A stretch of DNA of 12,734 nt from WHSM01 sp050701635 (lineage in GTDB: Bacteria > Actinomycetota > Actinomycetes > Mycobacteriales > Micromonosporaceae), in the NCBI GenBank assembly GCA_050701635.1, contig JBOGDF010000149.1:1-12734 (forward strand). The letters are read 5' to 3'. This document shows positions 7,425-12,734 of the stretch, piece by piece (the first letter of the stretch is position 1; every line of letters begins with the position of its first letter). Made by a program: the position numbers and the translations under genes. Under the pieces are notes generated by a model that did no database searches, had not been told where the DNA came from, and saw only the letters and a program-made list of their open reading frames with translations.

Positions 7425-8315
7425 TCAGGGGCGATCGCCGGCGAGTGCGTACCGGTCGTCGGGGAGGCGTACGGCGAGGCCGTCGTGGAGCAGGCTGGCC
7501 AGAGCGCGGTTGCGTTGCACCGGGTCTTGCCATACGCCACGCAGCGTCCTGCCCGGCACCGCGCCGGTCGCTTCGCGCAGGACGGCCAGGAGCAGGCCGC
7601 GTACCTGGCGGTCGGTGCCGGCGTAGCCCTGCGGACGGCGGGTCGGGCCGTCGGGGAGTCGCCGGCCGGAGGCTCGCCACCGGCACGAGCCCGCGAGCGG
7701 GCAGTCGGCGCATTGCGGGTCGCGCGCCGTACACACCAGAGCTCCTAATTCCATGATCGCGACCGAGAGGCGCGCCGCGACCTCGGGCTCCGGCGGCAGC
7801 AGGCGCTCTACCGCGACCAGATCGGCGGCGGTGGTGGCGGGCCCGCCGTCTGGTTCGCCGGCCACGGCCCGGGCGATCACCCGCCGTACGTTGGTGTCGA
7901 CCACCGGGTGCCGCTGCCGGTACGCGAAGGCCGCCACCGCGCGCGCCGTGTACGCCCCGATCCCGGGCAGCGCGAGCAGCGCAGTCAGCTGCCGCGGCAC
8001 CTCGCCCCCGTGGTCGGCGGTGATCGCCGTGGCGCAGGCGTGCAGCCGCATCGCGCGGCGCGGGTAGCCGAGCCGGCCCCACATCCGGATCGCCTCGGCG
8101 GGCGGGTCGGTGGCCAGGTCGGCGGGCGCCGGCCAGCGCGCCAGCCAGGCTTCCCACGCGGGGAGTACGCGCACCACCGGGGTCTGCTGCAGCATCACTT
8201 CGCTGACCAGCACGGACCACGGGCTGGCGCCGGCGCGCCGCCACGGCAGGTCACGGGCGGCCGCGGCGTACCAGTCGAGGAGGGGCAGCATCGTCCTACG
8301 ATCCTGCCACCTCAC
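7425..8315 (-). CDS. mutY: Adenine DNA glycosylase MutY
   Basis: Base-excision repair enzyme that removes A mispaired with 8-oxoG. 296 residues, the short actinobacterial form, with little beyond the iron-sulfur region that would resemble the C-terminal 8-oxoG-reading domain of longer MutYs. The N-terminal segment RDLPWRRAGASPW leads to VSEVMLQQT with catalytic E39. The helix-hairpin-helix is LLALPGIGAYTARAVAAFA (about 113-131), followed by HPVVDTNVRRV with catalytic D140. The position that is Lys in endonuclease III is Tyr (GIGAYTA), as expected for a monofunctional glycosylase. Cysteines 195, 202, 205 and 211 give C-x6-C-x2-C-x5-C for a [4Fe-4S] cluster. The start could be GTG 8315 or ATG 8291; both have an AGGA within a few bases, and I kept the longer one. 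It is divergent from the gene at 8418 and convergent with the one at 6827. Confidence 0.95.
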   Translation of the reverse strand: MRWQDRRTMLPLLDWYAAAARDLPWRRAGASPWSVLVSEVMLQQTPVVRVLPAWEAWLARWPAPADLATDPPAEAIRMWGRLGYPRRAMRLHACATAITADHGGEVPRQLTALLALPGIGAYTARAVAAFAYRQRHPVVDTNVRRVIARAVAGEPDGGPATTAADLVAVERLLPPEPEVAARLSVAIMELGALVCTARDPQCADCPLAGSCRWRASGRRLPDGPTRRPQGYAGTDRQVRGLLLAVLREATGAVPGRTLRGVWQDPVQRNRALASLLHDGLAVRLPDDRYALAGDRP

Positions 8316-8331
8316 GGTCCTGCCGATCGCC

Positions 8332-8405
8332 GGAAGCCAAGATCAACAACCATCGATCCGGGGGTACGGCGTGGCGCCCCAGTTCGTGCCTTCCAGGCCA
8401 CTAAC
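8332..8405 (+). repeat. Interspersed repeat, copy 2
   Basis: 74-bp copy in the mutY–8418 intergenic space, opposite in orientation to copy 1. Shared blocks in order are GGAAGCCAAGATCA (8332-8345), GGGTACGG-N3-GGCGCCCC (8362-8380), CCCCAGTTCGTG (8377-8388) and CTAAC (8401-8405). The inverted repeat that frames copy 1 is not preserved at its right end. It fills most of the 102-bp gap, so the promoters of both flanking genes must lie in or beside it. Confidence 0.65.
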
Positions 8406-8417
8406 GTAACAATCACT

Positions 8418-9107
8418 ATGAAGCTGACGGTCGGACCGTTACCTGCCGCCGTCTACTGGCGACGACGCGCGGTGGTGCTGGGCGGCGTCCTCATCGTGGT
8501 GCTGTGGCTGGGATACGCCTGCACCGGCTCCGGCTCGGGCGCGAATCCGGCCAGTGGCGACGCCAAGCCCAGCTCCAGCCCGGTGCACTACCCCAGCGAG
8601 GAGCCCTCCGAGGACCCGCCGCCGGAGGGCGGTGGCGACGCGACCGGCCCGAGTGCGGACCCCAGTGCGAGCGGGTCGCCCGGCTCGGGGAGCGGCAACG
8701 GCGGCGCCGCGCCCGCCTGCACCGACAGTGACCTGCGCATCGTGCCGCGTCCTGCGCACGCCCAGACCCCGGAAGGCGCCCGGCTGCGGATCGACCTGGT
8801 GATCACCAACGTCTCCAGTCGATCCTGCAAGGCCGACATCGGTGCGGACCGCCAGGAGGTGCGGCTGCTCCACAACGCGCAGCGGGTCTGGTCCTCCGAC
8901 GACTGCAACCCGCAGACCGGCAGCCACGTCGAGGTGCTCGCGCCGCGCCAGGCGGTGGAACGGTTCTGGGTGACCTGGGACGGCAAGACCTCCGCGCCGA
9001 AGTGCGAGGGCGACCGCAAGGTGGTCCAGTCCGGCAGCTACACCGTGGTGGCGCGGCTCGGCAACGTCACCAGCAAACCGGTGACCGTCAAGGTCGTCGA
9101 GGCCTAG
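8418..9107 (+). CDS. Membrane-anchored or secreted four-cysteine protein
   Basis: 229 residues, unknown function. A basic N terminus (YWRRR, 13-17) precedes one hydrophobic segment (18-34) that ends LGYAC. The -3 to -1 residues (G-Y-A) do not fit a standard lipobox, so an uncleaved anchor is more likely than a lipoprotein. A Ser/Pro/Glu/Gly linker (36-99) leads to an ectodomain (100-229) with four cysteines at 101, 137, 163 and 196, suggesting two disulfides, and alternating hydrophobic strands such as RLRIDLVITNVS and YTVVARLGNVTSKPVTVKVV, an Ig-like beta-sandwich pattern reminiscent of DUF4232-type actinobacterial exoproteins. ATG 8418 was chosen because the hydrophobic segment and codon pattern begin there. 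No Shine-Dalgarno is visible (AACAATCACT precedes it), so a short or leaderless transcript is possible. Its TAG stop overlaps the opposite gene's stop. Confidence 0.85.
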   Translation: MKLTVGPLPAAVYWRRRAVVLGGVLIVVLWLGYACTGSGSGANPASGDAKPSSSPVHYPSEEPSEDPPPEGGGDATGPSADPSASGSPGSGSGNGGAAPACTDSDLRIVPRPAHAQTPEGARLRIDLVITNVSSRSCKADIGADRQEVRLLHNAQRVWSSDDCNPQTGSHVEVLAPRQAVERFWVTWDGKTSAPKCEGDRKVVQSGSYTVVARLGNVTSKPVTVKVVEA

Positions 9108-9739
9108 GGGCGTACGGCTTCGATCAGGAAGCGTACGGCGCGGTCTCGGAACGGCTCGGCGGCCGACATCTGGTCATGCAGCAGCCGCAGCTCCTTGTCG
9201 TACCGCTCCACGGAGAAGTCGGGCACCTGGCGCGGCACCGTCCGCAGGAAGTAGACCAGCGCCCCGACGTCGTGGAACAGCCGCTCCGGAAACGCCGTAC
9301 GGCCACTGGTGACCTGCAGTCCGACCGTCTCCAGGTCGGCCCGCGCGGTGCTCAGCGCCCAGTCCGAGGAGTCCTCGTCGTACGGGGCCGCGAGCGCCTC
9401 GTTGATTGCCAGCCCGTCCAGCCCGCCGACCTGCTCGGTGAGGAAGATGCCGTCCGGGCGCAGCACCCGGCGTACCTCGTCGGGGCGGTAGGGGTCGTGC
9501 CGGTTCAGCACCACCGAGAACCAGCCGTCCGAGAACGGCAACGGCTCGTCGGGGCCGGCGGTGAGCTCCCCGCCGCCGGCGCTCATGTCCAGCACCGGCC
9601 CGTCGGCGGCGGCCACGAGCTGTTCGGCCCGCTGGGCGTACGACCACGGCGTACTCGCCTCGATCATCCGGCCGCCCAGGTCCCAGCCGGGCAGTCGCGC
9701 CTTGGCCGCTTCGGCGACCAGCTCCTCGTACGTCCTCAC
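9104..9739 (-). CDS. Class I SAM-methyltransferase-like protein, apparently shortened
   Basis: 211 residues. The N-terminal TYEELVAEAAKARLPGWDL and the C-terminal block (FHDVGALVYFLRTVPRQVPDFSVERY ... RFLIEAVRP, in parts) match an actinobacterial methyltransferase family usually near 250 residues. Motif I is VLDMSAGGGEL (49-59). It runs straight into LPFSDGWFSVVLNRH (67-81), which corresponds to motif IV and its preceding segment. The roughly 35-40 residues that normally lie between, including the beta-2 acidic residue that binds the SAM ribose, are absent. SAM binding may be weakened or lost; the frame is intact, so this is not a recent pseudogene. I chose GTG 9739 because family-like sequence starts at RTYEE; ATG 9844 lies upstream of the best -10. 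The substrate is unknown. It follows disA on the same strand after 180 bp and overlaps the stop of the 8418 gene by 4 bp. Confidence 0.8.
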   Translation of the reverse strand: MRTYEELVAEAAKARLPGWDLGGRMIEASTPWSYAQRAEQLVAAADGPVLDMSAGGGELTAGPDEPLPFSDGWFSVVLNRHDPYRPDEVRRVLRPDGIFLTEQVGGLDGLAINEALAAPYDEDSSDWALSTARADLETVGLQVTSGRTAFPERLFHDVGALVYFLRTVPRQVPDFSVERYDKELRLLHDQMSAAEPFRDRAVRFLIEAVRP

Positions 9740-9802
9740 GTGTGTTCCATTTCCTCGGGCGCCGAGGGTGGCTTCCCCGGGCGCCGGGTAGCTGCCCACC
9801 CC
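9740..9802 (-). promoter_or_regulatory. Structured leader of the methyltransferase-like gene
   Basis: Three stems are visible. CCTCGG-GCG-CCGAGG (9753-9767) and CCCGG-GCG-CCGGG (9776-9788) have identical three-base loops. An outer stem GGGTGG (9766-9771) with CCACCC (9796-9801) encloses the second and overlaps the first by two bases, so they could compete. The GAGGA at the edge of the first stem is the best Shine-Dalgarno, 12 nt before GTG 9739. A four-codon frame, ATG at 9750 to TGA at 9736, overlaps that GTG. It does not match a SAM riboswitch pattern that I know. Confidence 0.35.
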
Positions 9803-9822
9803 TGACCGCTGATGAAACCGGG

Positions 9823-9851
9823 AGCCTAGCGATAGCCACCGCATCGATGCG
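9823..9851 (-). promoter_or_regulatory. Candidate promoter with palindromic operator
   Basis: On the minus strand TAGGCT (9823-9828) is a good -10, about 84 nt before GTG 9739. The perfect 12-bp palindrome CGCATCGATGCG (9840-9851) covers the -35 region, the expected place for a repressor. I do not recognise its regulator. Confidence 0.4.
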
Positions 9852-9878
9852 AGAGGCGCAGGGGGTCAGATATCGAGA

Positions 9879-9915
9879 CGTGTCCTACCGTGCGGCACTA
9901 AACGGATGAAACACG
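9879..9915 (-). terminator. Possible weak terminator after disA
   Basis: Just after the disA stop (minus strand) CGTGT/ACACG (9911-9915 with 9879-9883) encloses CCGT/ACGG (9902-9905 with 9888-9891). The stems are short and no U tract is present, so this is a weak call. Confidence 0.25.
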
Positions 9916-9919
9916 CAAA

Positions 9920-10996
9920 CTACACGTAGCGTTCGAGGATCGAGGCCTCGGCCAGGCGCGACAATCCCTCGCGGACACTGCGCGCTCGGGAGTCGCCCAC
10001 ACCGTCCACGGTCTGCAGGTCTTCGACGGTGGCGCCGAGCAGCCGCTGCAGGCTGCCGAAGTGGTCGACCAGCCGGTCCACCACCGGGCCGGGCAGCCGC
10101 GGCACCTTCGCCAGCAGCCGGTAGCCGCGCGGGCTCACTGCGCCTTCGAGGGCGTCCGCGGTCGCCGGGTAGGACAGCGCCATCGCCACCGCGGTCAGGT
10201 CGAGCAGCTCGGTCGCGGAGAGCTGGTCCAGCTCATCGAGCACCTTGTGGGTGGTACGCGAGCGGTGCTCCTCGGGAAGGTAGTCGCGGATCACGAGCGT
10301 ACGGTCCTCGTCCACCCCGGCCATCAGCTCGTCGAGCTGCAGCGCGAGCAGCCGGCCGTCGGTGCCGAGCTCGATCACGTACCCCTCGATCTCGTCGGCG
10401 ATCCGGCGCACCATCTCGAGCCGCTGCACGACCGCCATCGCGTCGCGTACCGTCACCAGGTCTTCGATCTCCAGCGCGGAGAGGGTGCCGGACACCTCGT
10501 CAAGGCGCAGCTTGTAGCGCTCCAGGGTGGCCAGCGCCTGGTTGGCGCGGGACAGGATCGCGGCCGACTCGTCGAGCACGTGCCGCTGGCCGCTGACGTA
10601 CAGGCCGATGATCCGCATCGACTGGCTTACCGAGATCACCGGGTAGCCGGTCTGCAGCGCGACCCGCTGCGCCGTACGGTGCCGGGTGCCGGACTCCTCG
10701 GACGGGATCGCCGGGTCCGGCATCAGGTGCACCGCCGCGCGTACGATCCGGGCGCAGTCGTTGGTGAGGATCACCGCACCGTCCATCTTGCACAGCTCGC
10801 GCAGCCGGGTCGCCGAGAACTCCACGTCGAGCGGGAACCCGCCGGTGCTGATCGCCTCCACCGTACGGTCGTGACCGAGCACGATCAGGCCGCCGGTGTT
10901 TCCGCGCAGGATCCGCTCCAGCCCGTCCCGCAGCGCGGTACCCGGCGCCATCAACGCGAGCGTCGCGCGCAGCGGGTCGTCGCGGTCAATGGACAC
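9920..10996 (-). CDS. disA: DisA, diadenylate cyclase and DNA-integrity scanner
   Basis: Makes c-di-AMP from two ATP and senses branched DNA; an octamer in the cytoplasm. 358 residues, the normal length. The DAC domain (about 10-150) carries the DGA motif (MDGAVILTND, D72-A74) and the RHR motif (GTRHRTAQR, 105-107), both needed for cyclase activity. A helical linker (about 150-290) precedes a helix-hairpin-helix DNA-binding domain (about 295-350; VPRLPGPVVDRLVDHFGSL and LQTVDGVGDSRARSVREG). The GTG at 10996 was chosen because AAGGAG (11004-11009) lies 7 nt upstream and IDRDDPLRATLALMAPGT is the usual start. The frame stays open for 92 more codons through the upstream tandem repeat, but without a ribosome site or homology. 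radA, often next to disA, is not in the window; the upstream gene is divergent. Confidence 0.97.
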   Translation of the reverse strand: MSIDRDDPLRATLALMAPGTALRDGLERILRGNTGGLIVLGHDRTVEAISTGGFPLDVEFSATRLRELCKMDGAVILTNDCARIVRAAVHLMPDPAIPSEESGTRHRTAQRVALQTGYPVISVSQSMRIIGLYVSGQRHVLDESAAILSRANQALATLERYKLRLDEVSGTLSALEIEDLVTVRDAMAVVQRLEMVRRIADEIEGYVIELGTDGRLLALQLDELMAGVDEDRTLVIRDYLPEEHRSRTTHKVLDELDQLSATELLDLTAVAMALSYPATADALEGAVSPRGYRLLAKVPRLPGPVVDRLVDHFGSLQRLLGATVEDLQTVDGVGDSRARSVREGLSRLAEASILERYV

Positions 10997-11020
10997 TGCG
11001 TGGCTCCTTGCTGACACGTA

Positions 11021-11164
11021 GTTCTCGGTTGGCCCTGTGTTCGTCGTTGGCCCGGTGTTCTCGGCTGGCCCCGTGTTCGTCGTTGGCTCGGTGTTCTCAG
11101 CTGGCCCGGTGGTCGCGGCCAGCCTGGTGTCGGCGGGCCGGCCCGTGTTCGCGGCTGCCCCGTC
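11021..11164. repeat. Minisatellite: eight 18-bp tandem repeats upstream of disA
   Basis: Units begin at 11021, 11039, 11057, 11075, 11093, 11111, 11129 and 11147. Units 1, 3 and 5 are of the form GTTCTCGGCTGGCCCCGT; units 2 and 4 are GTTCGTCGTTGGCCCGGT. This gives a 36-bp higher-order period. Units 6-8 are diverged. The array starts 12 bp upstream of the disA Shine-Dalgarno and, with the promoter proposed at 11214-11219, would be transcribed as part of the disA leader. Read on the minus strand it would encode NTGPAE/NTGPTT-type hexapeptides, but I do not think it is translated. Confidence 0.8.
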
Positions 11165-11213
11165 GCCTGGCACAGCCCTCCGTACCGGTTCGGCGCGTCC
11201 GGCTGCCTGCCAC

Positions 11214-11219
11214 AGTCTA
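11214..11219 (-). promoter_or_regulatory. Candidate -10 for disA
   Basis: TAGACT on the minus strand fits TAnnnT. It is about 220 bp upstream of the disA GTG and implies a leader of roughly 210 nt containing the minisatellite. No good -35 lies at the right distance, so this is tentative. Confidence 0.25.
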
Positions 11220-11285
11220 CGGACAGCTGGTTCCGCTGCTGTCGTCTGCACGGATGTTGCAACGCAAGACACCCGGAAAGGCTGC

Positions 11286-11298
11286 GGGCCTTTGGCCC
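11286..11298 (+). other. GGGCC-TTT-GGCCC hairpin followed by pyrimidines
   Basis: A perfect 5-bp stem with a three-base loop is followed by a CTTCTTTCT stretch, so on the plus strand it resembles an intrinsic terminator. It lies in the divergent disA/11397 intergenic region with no upstream plus-strand gene to terminate. It could block stray transcription or an unannotated leader. The remainder of the 400-bp gap (10997-11396) holds the minisatellite and promoter candidates only. Confidence 0.3.
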
Positions 11299-11353
11299 CT
11301 TCTTTCTGGTACGCGCTTCGGAGGACGCCTGTCGGACCGGTGCCGGGACCTCG

Positions 11354-11391
11354 TACAGTGAGGTTTCACTAGACCTGATCTCGAAGAGGTC
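11354..11391 (+). promoter_or_regulatory. Promoter/operator and SD hairpin of the last gene
   Basis: TACAGT (11354-11359) is a plausible -10. It overlaps the perfect inverted repeat AGTGA-GGTT-TCACT (11357-11370), a possible operator. Downstream, GACCT (11372-11376) can pair with AGGTC (11387-11391), which would cover most of the AGAGG ribosome site (11385-11389). The -35 is poor. Confidence 0.35.
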
Positions 11392-11396
11392 GCCTG

Positions 11397-12734
11397 ATGG
11401 CCGCAGCGCGCCGACGTGCCGAGCGAATCGTGCTCCCGCGTCGGTTCCCGACATCCGCGCTTGGGCGGATTGTCGGTTATCTCATCGTTTCCAGCATCGT
11501 GGTGGCGGCGCTGTGGCTGCTGTTCGGTGAGGAGCCGCGGCAGCTGCCGAGCGGCATCGTGAACCCGATGGCGTACCTGCCCCACCTGGCCGCGGGGGCC
11601 GCCGCGATCGGGCTGGTGCCGGCGGTGCTCGCGGTGTTCCGGCGACCCCTGATCACGGCGGACAGCTACTCGCTGACCCTGCGCCCCGGGATCGGACGTA
11701 CCTTGGTGCTGCCGTGGGCCAGCATCAGCGACGTCGCGGTCTACAAGGTGGCGTTGCAGGACGACCCGGAGCCGCTGCTGCTGATCCGCTGCGTGGAGCG
11801 GCACGGCAAACTCGGCGACACCCCGACCTGGTGGGACCAGAGTGTGCTGCGGAAGGCCGCCAAGGCGGCCGGAGGAGCAATCGGAGGGTACGACGTCGCG
11901 GTGAAGTTCGCCGAATTCCACGGCGACTACCAGCAGCATCTCGCGGCGATCGGCGAGTTCGCCCCCGAGCGCGTGACCGTGGTGGACCGTACGGTCTCCG
12001 GCAAGTCGTCGGAGGCGAAGTCGCGGCCGCCGCGCTCCGGGTCCGCCGCGTCGGGGTCTCCGGCGGTGGGGTCTCCGGCGGTGGGGCCGCCGGCTGGTGT
12101 GCCTCCGGTGTCGGGGTCGCCACCCGCGGCGTCGCCGGTGTCGGGGGCTCCGGACTCCGCGGCCGCGGGCTCAGCCGTACCGCCTCCGTCAGAGAGCTAC
12201 CAGCCCGATCGCTACGACGCCGGGCACTACCAGCAAGGGCCGTACGAGCCGGAGAGCTACGGATCGACCGGCTACCGCTCGGACGGCGGTTATGAGCCGG
12301 GCGGCCGTGGGCCGGACCTTCATGGGCAGAACCGTCGCGGTCCGGAGCGTGGCCAGGACCGCGTGGCGGCCGGACCCGCGCCGAGCGGGCAGGAGCCTGA
12401 CGCCGACGCGGCGTGGTTCCAGTCGCTCCGCGCGGACGCAGCTGAGCCGGCGGACTGGGACACGCCCGCGTCTCCGGACTGGGGAGCGCCCGCGTCACGG
12501 AACGGTGAGCGCGGTCCGGAGCCGCGCGACTGGGACTCCGGTGGGCCAGCGCGATCCCCGGAGCACCCGCCAGTAGGGCGCTCGGCGTACCGGCCGGCGG
12601 CTGCCGAGTCTGCGGGATCCGAGCCCGGGCCCGCGGACCCCGGTCCCGTGGCGGGCCGGGCGTCGGTGTCGCGTACGTACGGCACGGCCTCCGTACCGCC
12701 GGGCGCCGGGCGAGCCCCAGCGCCACCGCCGGCC
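11397..12734 (+). CDS. Two-TM PH-like membrane protein with long disordered tail, 3' end outside the window
   Basis: 446 residues are visible with no stop before the window ends. A basic N terminus (AAARRRAERIVLPRR) precedes two hydrophobic helices at about 25-43 and 60-81. A soluble domain (about 83-190) begins ITADSYSLTLRPGIGRTLVLPWASISDVAVYKV, which resembles bacterial PH-like domains that follow paired helices. From about 200 onward the chain is low complexity: Ser/Pro/Gly/Ala/Val repeats (220-265), a stretch with Tyr every fifth residue (268-293, then 299), then Gly/Arg- and Asp-rich sequence containing AAWFQSLRAD and two copies of DW-x-x-PAS (353-367). ATG 11397 is supported by AGAGG 7 nt upstream. 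It is divergent from disA across 400 bp. Function is unknown; the tail could be a cytoplasmic interaction or condensate-forming region. Confidence 0.85.
   Translation, partial: MAAARRRAERIVLPRRFPTSALGRIVGYLIVSSIVVAALWLLFGEEPRQLPSGIVNPMAYLPHLAAGAAAIGLVPAVLAVFRRPLITADSYSLTLRPGIGRTLVLPWASISDVAVYKVALQDDPEPLLLIRCVERHGKLGDTPTWWDQSVLRKAAKAAGGAIGGYDVAVKFAEFHGDYQQHLAAIGEFAPERVTVVDRTVSGKSSEAKSRPPRSGSAASGSPAVGSPAVGPPAGVPPVSGSPPAASPVSGAPDSAAAGSAVPPPSESYQPDRYDAGHYQQGPYEPESYGSTGYRSDGGYEPGGRGPDLHGQNRRGPERGQDRVAAGPAPSGQEPDADAAWFQSLRADAAEPADWDTPASPDWGAPASRNGERGPEPRDWDSGGPARSPEHPPVGRSAYRPAAAESAGSEPGPADPGPVAGRASVSRTYGTASVPPGAGRAPAPPPA
12054..12083 (+). repeat. Perfect 15-bp tandem duplication
   Basis: GGGTCTCCGGCGGTG occurs twice without a mismatch (12054-12068, 12069-12083) and encodes GSPAV twice at residues 220-229. 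Diverged relatives flank it on both sides. Perfect identity suggests a recent duplication or active length variation. Confidence 0.8.

Noticed and set aside
7369..8244. A 291-codon minus-strand frame overlapping mutY
   Set aside because: It is the alternative frame of mutY, very Arg/Ala/Pro rich, and lacks motifs; the mutY frame has all catalytic and Fe-S residues.
9740..9815. A SAM or SAH riboswitch in the methyltransferase leader
   Set aside because: Stems are present, but the conserved cores of the SAM-I/IV, SAM-II and SAH classes as I remember them are not.
10997..11272. 92-codon N-terminal extension of DisA through the minisatellite
   Set aside because: No ribosome site precedes the GTG at 11272 and no DisA has such a domain. 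GTG 10996 has an excellent Shine-Dalgarno. Left open only as a minor alternative.
11037..11372. Plus-strand open frame encoding VFSAGPVFVVGP repeats upstream of the last gene
   Set aside because: It is the minisatellite read in the opposite direction; there is no ribosome site and it lies in the disA leader.
11725..12726. A 333-codon minus-strand frame opposite the last gene
   Set aside because: Arg/Pro/Ala/Thr-biased shadow of the low-complexity plus-strand tail; the plus-strand gene has a ribosome site, TM helices and an ordered domain.

Overview
The window (about 70 % G+C by eye; GTG starts are common) comes from a high-GC actinomycete. The order lysS – lsr2 – clpC – mutY – disA is the conserved actinobacterial core neighbourhood also found, with other genes interleaved, in Mycobacterium. 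The accessory membrane proteins with Pro/Gly/Ser-rich tails suggest a Micromonosporales-type organism. The genus cannot be fixed from sequence alone. No phage, IS, CRISPR, tRNA or rRNA was found.

Layout. 42-539 (-) encodes a MarR-family regulator, divergent from lysS (713-2221, +). A 194-bp AT-richer leader precedes lsr2 (2416-2793, +), the xenogeneic silencer. The 608-bp gap from lsr2 to clpC has no gene. It holds degenerate GAGC repeats, a terminator hairpin, a 22-bp-arm inverted repeat, one copy of an interspersed repeat, a ClgR-like box and a SigR/SigH-like promoter. clpC (3402-5951, +) ends at a 19-bp hairpin. Two related four-helix membrane proteins follow (6079-6705 and 6827-7408, +). 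They converge on mutY (7425-8315, -). A second copy of the interspersed repeat lies between mutY and a divergent secreted or anchored four-cysteine protein (8418-9107, +). That gene shares a CTAG double stop with a shortened SAM-methyltransferase-like gene (9104-9739, -). disA (9920-10996, -) is preceded by eight 18-bp tandem repeats. Divergent from it is a two-TM, PH-like membrane protein with a long disordered tail that runs off the window (11397-12734, +).

How it fits together. Most recognisable genes are housekeeping or stress functions: Lys-tRNA charging, nucleoid silencing, regulated proteolysis (ClpC), repair of A:8-oxoG (MutY) and c-di-AMP synthesis linked to DNA integrity (DisA). A clpC–disA neighbourhood is also known from Firmicutes, but there with radA between them; radA is absent here.

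I found no convincing new multi-gene system. The most unusual items are intergenic or low-complexity: the two-copy interspersed repeat, the disA-leader minisatellite, the clpC regulatory sites, the methyltransferase that appears to lack its second SAM-binding segment, and the strict five-residue tyrosine periodicity in the last protein.
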